Shown piece by piece: positions 24,308 through 31,471 of a stretch of 35,682 bases of DNA (position 1 is its first letter; each line of letters starts with the position of its first letter). Both the position numbers and the translations under genes were made by a program. The notes under the pieces were generated by a model. It was not told where the DNA came from, made no database searches, and saw only the letters and a list, made by a program, of their open reading frames with translations. The DNA is from DASSFZ01 sp036514635 (lineage in GTDB: Bacteria; Chloroflexota; Anaerolineae; Fen-1058), in assembly GCA_036514635.1 (NCBI GenBank), contig DATBWU010000243.1, positions 1 through 35,682 on the forward strand. Direction: 5' to 3'.

Positions 24308-25308
24308 GTCAACCCGTTCTTGCCGACGACATCGTGCGGGAGGCGGCGGATCGTATTCGGCAAGCAGCCCGCATCGCCGCCATCACCCACACCGCCCCCG
24401 ACGCCGACGCGATCGGGGGCTTATTGGGTCTGACCCTGGCGCTGCGCTCGATCGGCCTGGAAGTGACGCCGGTGTGCAGCGACGAAATCCCGGCGCGCTT
24501 CAATGCCCTGCCCGGCTACGCCGACATTGTTCAGAGCGTTCCCCAGCCGCCCGACTTGTTGATCGTTCTCGACTGCGGCGACCGGGAGCGCATTGGAAAG
24601 ACCGCCACCCTGCCGGAGTGGCAGCCCGTGCCGATCCTCAACATCGACCACCACGTAACCAACACGTTCTTTGGCGAGATCAACTGGGTCGATCCGGACG
24701 CGACGGCGACCAGTGAAATGGTGCTGGCGTTGATCGACCGGTTGGGCATCCGCCTCACGCCGGACATCGCCACCCATCTGCTCTCCGGCATCGTCGGCGA
24801 CACGCTCGGCTTCCGCACACCGCACACCACGCCGCGCGCGCTGGAGTGCGCCATGCGCCTGATGTCCGCCGGCGCGAACCTGTTCGAAATCATGGATCAG
24901 CAGTTCAATCGGCGGCCCTTCGCCGTGTTGTGCCTGTGGTCGAAAGCGCTCGATGCGATGAAACTGGAGCCAGCCGTCTCGCCGAATCACGCGCGCATCC
25001 TCTGGACGCAAGTGACCCAAGACGCGCGCCGCGCCTGCGGCCGCGCCGATTGGAGCAACAACGGCCTGGCGAATTTCCTCGTCAGCGCCGAAGAGGCCGA
25101 TGTCTCGGCGGTGATCACAGAAAAGGACGATGACGAGATCGACGTGAGCCTGCGCGCCAAGCGCGGCTTCGATGTTTCCGGCGCAGCCGTGATGCTGGGC
25201 GGCGGCGGGCATCCGCTGGCCGCCGGCGCGACGCTCAAGGAGCCGCTCGAAACGGCCGTCGAGCGCGTGCTATCTGCGCTCAGAACCATCCAGCGTGCGG
25301 ATGCGTAA
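24304..25308 (+). CDS. nrnA: DHH-family phosphoesterase, NrnA-like oligoribonuclease
   Basis: A 334-residue DHH/DHHA1 protein with GTG start overlapping rbfA. Motif I ITHTAPDADAIGGLLGL, motif II VLDCGD, the DHH motif NIDHHVTN and motif IV GIVGDTLGFRTP provide the manganese site. The C-terminal DHHA1 domain ends with the substrate loop GGGGHPLAAGATL. NrnA degrades short RNA oligonucleotides (nanoRNA) and dephosphorylates 3'-phosphoadenosine 5'-phosphate. Its place after rbfA is the usual one; truB and ribF are not found after it. Confidence 0.93.
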   Translation: MSQPVLADDIVREAADRIRQAARIAAITHTAPDADAIGGLLGLTLALRSIGLEVTPVCSDEIPARFNALPGYADIVQSVPQPPDLLIVLDCGDRERIGKTATLPEWQPVPILNIDHHVTNTFFGEINWVDPDATATSEMVLALIDRLGIRLTPDIATHLLSGIVGDTLGFRTPHTTPRALECAMRLMSAGANLFEIMDQQFNRRPFAVLCLWSKALDAMKLEPAVSPNHARILWTQVTQDARRACGRADWSNNGLANFLVSAEEADVSAVITEKDDDEIDVSLRAKRGFDVSGAAVMLGGGGHPLAAGATLKEPLETAVERVLSALRTIQRADA

Positions 25309-25312
25309 TCTC

Positions 25313-25685
25313 ACCGCAGAGAACGCGGAGAACAATGAGAGACTGTCTTAAAAGTCATTGCGAGAATTCCACATCGCCGGGCGGCGATATGCCCGAAGAC
25401 AGAAACTGGCGCGGCGTGTCCGCGCGGCGATGAATTCGCTGCGCTACTCCGCTGCGCCCGATGAATCGGGCTAGTCGGATTCATCCGACGCTGGGGTGTA
25501 GCCCGCCGAGTTCATCGGCGGGCGGGCACAACTTGGCAACGACCCAAGTTTCTGGGTAGCGCAGCGAAGGGTCTCCACACCTGGCGCAGAGATGCTTCGC
25601 TGCGCTCAGCATGACAAAACTGCGGAGTTATTTCTTGACAAGCCCTAAGGTTTCCTTTGCGTCCTTTGCGCGCTTTGCGGTGAAA
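25313..25685. repeat. Composite repeat block between nrnA and nrfD
   Basis: A 440-bp gene-free gap between convergent genes. Hairpins: GCCCGATGAATCGGGC (25456-25471), GTCGGATTCATCCGAC (25474-25489), a 23-nt palindrome with 9-bp GCCCGCCGA/TCGGCGGGC arms (25501-25523), and ACCCA/TGGGT (25542-25557). A GTCATTGCGAG sequence lies left and GATGCTTCGCTGCGCTCAGC right, both familiar dispersed-repeat ends. Outermost ACCGCAGAGAACGCGG (25313) and CTTTGCGCGCTTTGCGGT (ending 25681) look like diverged inverted arms. No coding signal. Confidence 0.75.
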
Positions 25686-25748
25686 AAACGTCCAAATGCA
25701 TAAGTCTTGAATGTATTGAGGCGCGTGTATCCTTCTCGCGCGATCGGT

Positions 25749-26969
25749 TCAATCGTCGAGTGGGGCGCTGCGATAGATCGGCAAATATCGGATGCCGAGT
25801 GTAAACACGAACAACGCATAAGCCAGTATGCCCAGCGATACGGCGACCTCGACCCAGGTCGGCGCGTACGACGCGGCAACCACACCGCCCAACACGCCGG
25901 GCGACCAATCGGGCGGCGCGACCAGACCCGACAGCGTGACATTCCAGCGATTGACGACGACGCCGAACACGATCGCGCCCAGCGCCGCCATCACCGCTCG
26001 ATCATTGCGACGCAGGGGTTGATAAAGCAGAATCACCGCCGGGATCAGGCCGCCCAGCACAATTTCCAACCACCAAAAAGTCGCAGTGTAAGGTGTGACC
26101 GTGCTCAAACGGGCGAGCGCATCTGCTGCACCCGGCGCGTGACTATAGTAGGAGGTCGCCGCCCAGTCCCACACCTTGATGTAGAGATAAGCCAGCAACG
26201 CGAAGCCGACATAGCGCGCGACCTCGCGCTGGACTTCGTTCGAGATCAACGGGCGCTGTCGCAGCTTGCCGGTGAGCATCGTCGCCAGCAGGGTTAGCGA
26301 GATGCCCCCCGCCACCGCCGAGAGGATGAACATGATCGGCAGCGACGGCTTGAACCAGATGGCGCGCCCGCTGAGCACACCGTACGTCGCGCCCAGGGAA
26401 GACTGGTGCAGCAGGGAGAGGCCCATGCCTAACACGGCGAGAACGGGCGTCAGCCGGTGCAGGCGATGACCGATGCGGCGCAGCCGGGGCCGGCGATCGA
26501 ACCACCGGCTCTCAAATAGCACCGGCAGCATTTCCAGCATCAGCACGCTGGAGTATAGGATGACACACCACGTAATTTCCCACAGCACCGAGTGCACGTT
26601 CCAATACACGAGTGGATGCCAGAAACGGTCGGGCCGGCCAATGTCCAGGAACAACACCAGCATCGCCGACGTGTAGCCGAGAAATCCGACGAACACGGCC
26701 GGCCGCGCGAGCGGCTCCAGGCGCTTGATGCGGAAAAGGTACACCGCCGCCGAGAAGGTGAACGCGCCCGCACCCAGAGCGATGGCCGACAGGTCGTGCG
26801 TGATCCACAATCCCCACGGCACGCGGTCGTTGAGGCCGGTAACTTGCAGGCCGTGGATCAGTGCCTGTAATGCACCCATAGCGCCGACGACTAGCAGCGC
26901 GCCCAACACGATCAACCACGCGATGAAGGGACGATCGACGCGGCGGAGAGCGGTTCGTACAGTGCTCAT
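25749..26969 (-). CDS. nrfD: NrfD/PsrC-family membrane quinone-interacting subunit
   Basis: A 406-residue polytopic protein from ATG 26969, one base after the ferredoxin stop; a longer frame would overlap the ferredoxin. About ten hydrophobic helices. Typical NrfD/HybB segments: RPFIAWLIVLGALLVVGAMG, then VPWGLWITHDLSAIALGAGAF (the conserved WG...H region near the quinone site), FLDIGRPDRFWHPL and a charged loop before HRLTPVLAVLGMGLS. Family members oxidise menaquinol or reduce menaquinone and exchange electrons with an exported FeS partner, here the adjacent gene. No molybdopterin subunit is present. Confidence 0.92.
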   Translation of the reverse strand: MSTVRTALRRVDRPFIAWLIVLGALLVVGAMGALQALIHGLQVTGLNDRVPWGLWITHDLSAIALGAGAFTFSAAVYLFRIKRLEPLARPAVFVGFLGYTSAMLVLFLDIGRPDRFWHPLVYWNVHSVLWEITWCVILYSSVLMLEMLPVLFESRWFDRRPRLRRIGHRLHRLTPVLAVLGMGLSLLHQSSLGATYGVLSGRAIWFKPSLPIMFILSAVAGGISLTLLATMLTGKLRQRPLISNEVQREVARYVGFALLAYLYIKVWDWAATSYYSHAPGAADALARLSTVTPYTATFWWLEIVLGGLIPAVILLYQPLRRNDRAVMAALGAIVFGVVVNRWNVTLSGLVAPPDWSPGVLGGVVAASYAPTWVEVAVSLGILAYALFVFTLGIRYLPIYRSAPLDD

Positions 26970-26970
26970 C

Positions 26971-27792
26971 TCAGACTCTTTTTTCAGGGCGAACGTAGTG
27001 GACTTTCGGCTCAGTACCGAAGTCTTCGCGCAGCCGGAAGGTGGAGTGCTCGGCCAGGTATTTCGAGACCGGGCTTTCCGGGTCGAGCACATCGCCGAAG
27101 ATGCGCGCGCCGACCGGGCAGACGTTGACGCAGGCCGGCGTCGCTTCGCGATCGACGCCCGGCGTCAATCCCTGTGCCAGTCCTCGATCGATGCGGTGTA
27201 CGCAGAAGGTGCACTTTTCCACGACCCCACGCGGGCGGCGTTCCACCTCGGCCGTGCCCCACGTCGGCTGATGCGGGTTTTCCGCTTGCGACACGCGCCA
27301 GTTGAAGCGGCGGGCGTCGTAGGGGCAGGCCACCTCGCAGTAGCGGCAGCCGATGCAGCGGTCGTAGTCCATCGCGACGATCCCATCGGCGCGGACCCAC
27401 GTCGCACCCACCGGGCACACCTTGACGCACGGCGCTTCCTGGCAGTGCAGGCAGGGTCGGGTCATGTAGAAGTCGTCGCCGTTCTCGGTTCGCTCCGGGA
27501 AGCCGACGTTCCAGCGCATCGCGTTGTCGGGCACGTCGTTCACCGCCTGGCAGGCCCACAGGCAGTACTTGCAGCCGATACACGTCGACAGGTCGATCAC
27601 CATGCGCCATTGGTGGGCCGTGCCCGGTCGGCCGTTGGCGTGCGTCTCGGCCCCGATGCCGCGCACCGCTTCGACCGACAGCGGCCCGGTCGTCACCACC
27701 TGCGTCAGCAGGGCAGCCGTGCCCGTCGCCCCGGCGATCTTCAGCAGGTCGCGCCGGCTCAGAATGGGCGGCGTATCACTCCGCTTCTTCAT
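26971..27792 (-). CDS. nrfC: Tat-exported 4Fe-4S ferredoxin subunit (NrfC/DmsB-like)
   Basis: 273 residues. A twin-arginine signal SRRDLLKIAG near residue 12 predicts folded export. Sixteen cysteines form four cubane sites: CIGCKYCLWAC, CLHCQEAPCVKVCP, CIGCRYCEVACP, and CTFC with C...CVNVCPVG. This is the four-cluster electron wire seen in DmsB, NrfC, PsrB and HybA. It overlaps the cytochrome stop upstream by 17 bp and is followed one base later by nrfD, so it is translationally linked to both. The likely role is passing electrons between the cytochrome and NrfD at the outer membrane face. Confidence 0.93.
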   Translation of the reverse strand: MKKRSDTPPILSRRDLLKIAGATGTAALLTQVVTTGPLSVEAVRGIGAETHANGRPGTAHQWRMVIDLSTCIGCKYCLWACQAVNDVPDNAMRWNVGFPERTENGDDFYMTRPCLHCQEAPCVKVCPVGATWVRADGIVAMDYDRCIGCRYCEVACPYDARRFNWRVSQAENPHQPTWGTAEVERRPRGVVEKCTFCVHRIDRGLAQGLTPGVDREATPACVNVCPVGARIFGDVLDPESPVSKYLAEHSTFRLREDFGTEPKVHYVRPEKRV

Positions 27793-28798
27793 CGCGCTTC
27801 TCCTTGAGCCGCCGCTGGCGGAGGTTGCGGGCGATCAACCACGCCGTGCTCGCACCCAACACCAGTCCGATTACGCCGCCTTGAAATAGAACCGTCATGC
27901 CCTGGCTTGCCAGCGCCGTTTCAAGCGCCTGGATGTGTTGCTCAGGTGGAAGCGCGCTTTCGGTCGCAGGCGCAATCGTTGCCTGCTCGCCTTCGGGGGC
28001 CGGCGTGATTTCGCCCTCGGCCGCTGCCGCCGCGCCGTTCTCGTAACCCGGCAGCGCAAAACCGGCGTGCAGCGTGTCGGTGTGGCACGCCACACAGGTC
28101 GCGGGTGAGATCGTGAAGGTGTGACCGGTGGGCACGATGCCGTCCTCCGGCGGCGTCTCCGGCGGGATCACCAGGGCGTGGCAGTCCACACACCCGATAC
28201 CCTTCTGGACGTGTGTGTCTTCCAGGTATGCTCCCATGTCCTCTTCGTGACAGTTGAGGCACATATCGTCGGCCACTTCGAACAGCGGCTTCTGGCTGTG
28301 CGGATCGTGACAGTCCATGCAGCCGACATCGCTTGCCGCGTGCCCGGTCAAGCGCCACTCGCTCAACGTCGTCGTGTGGCAGCCGCCGCAGTACTCGGTA
28401 TCGGCCTTCACCGGGATGATCGCCGGAGGGTGATCGGCTTTCGATGGGCCGTGACACCCTTCGCAGCTGACCCCTTCGGCCAGATACGCGCCGCCGGTTT
28501 CCTGATAGCCTGTCGTGTGGCACAGCAGGCAGTCGCCCGGCTCGCCGCGCCCCTGCCACCATTCCTGGAACACCGGGTCATCGAAGGCGTGCGCATGTGG
28601 GCTTTGCGACCACGAATCGGCCACGTCGAGATGGCATTCCGCGCATGGCTTCACGGGTTCAGTCGGCGTCGGGGTTGGCTCCTGGAAGACGGGCGCGGCC
28701 CGCGCAAAATCGGCTTCGTTGGAAAGACCGATCAGGCTCGCTGCGCCCATCAACATCACGAGCCATCGAATGCGAAAGGGAAGTGCGATTTTTGTCAT
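27776..28798 (-). CDS. Octaheme c-type cytochrome with C-terminal membrane anchor
   Basis: 340 residues with an N-terminal signal (WLVMLMGAASLIGL, then ARAAPVF) and eight CxxCH motifs: CAECH (52-56), CLLCH, CEGCH, CGGCH, CMDCH, CLNCH, CVDCH and CVACH. Spacing and CHDPH/CHGP contexts resemble cytochrome c554 and octaheme-type families. After the hemes comes a low-complexity Ala/Glu/Pro stretch, then one transmembrane helix (GVIGLVLGASTAWLIA) and a basic cytoplasmic end. Its ATG overlaps the lysR stop (ATGA). An electron-transfer subunit is most likely; an oxidoreductase role cannot be excluded because some octaheme cytochromes are enzymes. Confidence 0.92.
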   Translation of the reverse strand: MTKIALPFRIRWLVMLMGAASLIGLSNEADFARAAPVFQEPTPTPTEPVKPCAECHLDVADSWSQSPHAHAFDDPVFQEWWQGRGEPGDCLLCHTTGYQETGGAYLAEGVSCEGCHGPSKADHPPAIIPVKADTEYCGGCHTTTLSEWRLTGHAASDVGCMDCHDPHSQKPLFEVADDMCLNCHEEDMGAYLEDTHVQKGIGCVDCHALVIPPETPPEDGIVPTGHTFTISPATCVACHTDTLHAGFALPGYENGAAAAAEGEITPAPEGEQATIAPATESALPPEQHIQALETALASQGMTVLFQGGVIGLVLGASTAWLIARNLRQRRLKEKRDEEAE

Positions 28799-29763
28799 GG
28801 GCGTGCCCCGTCTGCGGACGGAATCTCAAAGGCGAGTGGGGAACCATTCGCGTTCAACCGGCGCACGAACTCGTTCGCCGGGTCGTGGACGAAATCCCAG
28901 AAGGCAGATTGGACGGCCGTGGCCGCGCGCCGTGTGTGACGCGCCAGGTAAATATCCTGCTCCATCGTCAACCCCTGCACACGCACTCGCGCCACCCGCC
29001 CGTACACCAGTTTGGATTCGACCAAATGTGAGACGAACCCCACTCCGATACCCTCCTCCACGGCGAGCGCGATCGCTTCAGAGTTCCCCAGTGTCAACAC
29101 CGTGCGCAGTTGTTGGATGGCGATCCCCACCTCGGCCAGCCCCTCACGCGCCGCCGAGTAGGTTCCGGCTGTCTCCTCGCGCAAAATGAAATCGGCGCGC
29201 AGCAGATCCTCCGGCTCGATGCATTCGCGGCGCGCCCAAGGGTGGTTGAGCGGGGCGATGAGCAGCACCGGATCGATCATAAACTTGCGAAACTCCACAT
29301 CCTTGCACACTTCGCGCTCGCTCGAGAGAGCCATGTGGACCGCACCATCGCGCAGCATCTGGAGCGCCACCTGTCGCTGGGTGACGTTGCAGACGGCAGT
29401 TGTCTGCGGGTGGCGACGAAGAAAGGCGGCCAGCAACGGCGGCAGGATGTACTTGCCGGGTGTCGTGCTGCACCCCACCATCAACTGCCCGTGGATGTCG
29501 CCCTTGAGCGCCCCCATCCGCTGCTCGACGTGAACGGATACCGATACCATTTCGCGCGCCAGGGGGACGAGCGCCGCGCCTGCGTCGGTTAATCGCAGGT
29601 GGCGGCCGGATCGGATGAATAAGGGTGTGCCGAAGTGCTGTTCGAGCGTGTGGATGTGTTGGCTAACGCTGGGCTGCGTCATGTGCAGTCGCTGAGCCGC
29701 CAGCGTGAAGCTGAGCATTTCAGCGGCGGTCAGAAAGACATTGAGTTGATGCGCATCGAGCAT
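28795..29763 (-). CDS. LysR-family transcriptional regulator
   Basis: 322 residues from ATG 29763 (GGAGG 6 bp upstream); an earlier in-frame ATG at 29796 is less well placed. N-terminal winged helix-turn-helix at residues 1-60 (AAQRLHMTQPSVSQHIHTLEQHFG). Effector-binding domain from about 90 (GQLMVGCSTTPGKYILP, similar to CysB/CbbR-type regulators). It is transcribed divergently from the selenocytochrome gene and overlaps the octaheme cytochrome gene downstream, so it likely controls both sides of the locus. Small-molecule effector unknown; CbbR- and CysL-like relatives respond to carbon or sulfur/nitrogen metabolites. Confidence 0.93.
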   Translation of the reverse strand: MLDAHQLNVFLTAAEMLSFTLAAQRLHMTQPSVSQHIHTLEQHFGTPLFIRSGRHLRLTDAGAALVPLAREMVSVSVHVEQRMGALKGDIHGQLMVGCSTTPGKYILPPLLAAFLRRHPQTTAVCNVTQRQVALQMLRDGAVHMALSSEREVCKDVEFRKFMIDPVLLIAPLNHPWARRECIEPEDLLRADFILREETAGTYSAAREGLAEVGIAIQQLRTVLTLGNSEAIALAVEEGIGVGFVSHLVESKLVYGRVARVRVQGLTMEQDIYLARHTRRAATAVQSAFWDFVHDPANEFVRRLNANGSPLAFEIPSADGARP

Positions 29764-29972
29764 GTCGGCCTCCACCCTTTGTAAATAATCCCACAAGTTG
29801 GATTAGCGGCTCAAGTGTGTAACGTCACCCCTGGATAGTTTGTGCTTATCCGTAGACAAAAGCGAAACCGATAGGAAAAGGTTATTTTGTCACTTGATTG
29901 CATACAACTAAAACCTATAATCTGGCAAGTGATAAATGTAACGAATCGATCAACTGGCAAGGCTTAACCCAC
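29764..29972. promoter_or_regulatory. Divergent regulatory region lysR / selenocytochrome
   Basis: Plus-strand promoter: TTGATT (29894-29899), 16-bp spacer, TATAAT (29916-29921). An inverted repeat TCACTTG (29890-29896) and CAAGTGA (29926-29932) brackets it and is a candidate LysR operator. On the minus strand TTGAGC and GATTAT separated by 18 bp are a weak lysR promoter. The region is AT-richer than the rest of the window. Confidence 0.65.
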
Positions 29973-31415
29973 ATGCCCATCAAGAAATGGCTGTTTCTGA
30001 GCGGTCTGAGCGTCCTGGGGCTGATTGGCTGTGAGGCTACAGTTCACTCTTCGGTTATTGTCCAGCAACTGCCCGCTTCCAACGCCCCAGCGGCTTCCCC
30101 TACGGCGGCCCTGCCGCCCGGCCTCACGCCGGAGGCGCAATCGACGGCGCAGCCCGATTACTGCCTGGCCTGCCATGCTGACCAGCAACAGTTGATCGAC
30201 ACGGCCAAACCGGAAGAAGCACAGATCGAGAGCGAATCGACAGGCGTGGGTTGAGGCGGAGAGGTGGCTCCGTTGGAGCCATGGGAAAAAGTGCTCGTCG
30301 ACGGCAGCAAATTCCCTCAATCGCTGCACGGTCGAGTCGCCTGCGTGGACTGTCACGGTGGCGTGCAATCGCCGGACAAGGACACGGCGCACACGGACCT
30401 GATCGCCAATCCCAGCAGCGATCCAGAATCGACCTGCGGCGCATGTCATCCCGATATCGCCGCCGTCTTCCCCGACAGCCTGCACGCCACACTCCAGGGT
30501 TATCGAACGGCGCTCGAAACGCGCAGCGTGCCGGAGAACCATCCCGCTTTAGATGAAGTGTTCGGGAATCACTGCGCCCGCTGCCACACCACCTGCGGCG
30601 AGTGCCACGTCAGCCAACCCGAGAGCGTAGGCGGCGGCCTGCTGAACGGGCATCTCTTCGAGAAGACCCCGCCGATGACGCGCACCTGCACGGCCTGTCA
30701 CGGCAGTCGCGTCGGCGACGAATACCTGGGCAAGCACGAAGGGCTGCCGGGCGATGTGCACTTCCGCGAAGGGCGGATGAACTGCGCCGACTGCCACACC
30801 GGCCACGAACTCCACGGTCAACCGGCTAACTGCGACGCCTGCCACACCGACGTCGAGGAACCCGCCTCTCTGCCGGCGGGCAACCACCGCTACGCCGGCA
30901 TCCAGTTTCCGCGCTGCGAGACGTGCCATGCGTCCGCGACGACGGGACAGGACAGTGTCGAGCAGCATCGGGTGCACGGCGGCGATCTCTCCTGCCAAGT
31001 GTGCCACTCGATCACCTATACCAGTTGCGATGGCTGCCACGTGGCGCTCAGCGAGAAGACGGGCAACCCGTACTTCGAAACGCAAGCCACGTACGCGACC
31101 TTCCTCATCGGCCGAAATCCGATCAAGAGCTACCAGCGTCCATACGACTTCGTGCCGGTGCGGCACGTCCCCATCGCGCCGACTAGCTATCAGTTCTATG
31201 GCGAAAACTTATTACCCAACTTCAATGCCCTGCCAACCTGGATGAACGCGACGCCGCACAACATCCAACTCAAGACACCGCAGACCGAGACCTGCAACTC
31301 GTGTCACGGCAACCCGGCGCTCTTCCTCACTGCGGATAAAGTTGCGCCGGCAGAATTGGAGGCGAACCGCAACGTCATCGTCGATCAAATCCCGGCACCC
31401 ATCCCCGAACCGTAG
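29973..31415 (+). CDS. Twelve-heme lipoprotein cytochrome c, putative selenoprotein (in-frame UGA)
   Basis: Read as one 480-residue protein with codon 94 = TGA (30252-30254). Residues 1-20 are a lipoprotein signal (MPIKKWLFLSGLSVLGLIGC, lipobox LIGC), followed by a Pro/Ala linker and CLACH. After the TGA, in the same frame, come GGEVAPLEPWEKVLVDG and eleven more CxxCH motifs (CVDCH, CGACH, CARCH, CGECH, CTACH, CADCH, CDACH, CETCH, CQVCH, CDGCH, CNSCH). The downstream part alone has no signal peptide, so its hemes could not be attached outside the membrane if it were a separate protein. A SECIS-like hairpin follows the TGA. Alternatives: a nonsense mutation, a sequencing error, or a Cys codon changed to TGA. 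Followed by the rhodanese lipoprotein gene. Confidence 0.85.
30252..30282 (+). promoter_or_regulatory. In-frame UGA with bacterial SECIS-like hairpin
   Basis: TGA at 30252-30254. Seventeen nucleotides later a 3-nt loop GTT (30272-30274) caps an 8-bp stem: GTGGCTCC (30264-30271) with GGAGCCAT (30275-30282), one G-U pair at the base. The distance, the short loop with G at its first position and the stem length fall within the bacterial SECIS rules I know (loop 16-37 nt after UGA, loop 3-14 nt with an early G, stem 4-16 bp). Confidence 0.65.
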
Positions 31416-31471
31416 CCCGCACCTTGGGCGTATCGCTCTCGTTCCAAACGATTGAGTAAGGAGGAAAGAAC

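Noticed and set aside
29898..29972. Upstream extension of the lipoprotein from TTG 29898
   Set aside because: It runs through the -10 box, and the signal peptide starts naturally at ATG 29973.
30264..31415. Independent eleven-heme cytochrome starting at GTG 30264
   Set aside because: It lacks any signal peptide, is in the same frame as the lipoprotein part upstream, and its proposed start lies inside the SECIS-like stem; one continuous selenoprotein explains the data better.
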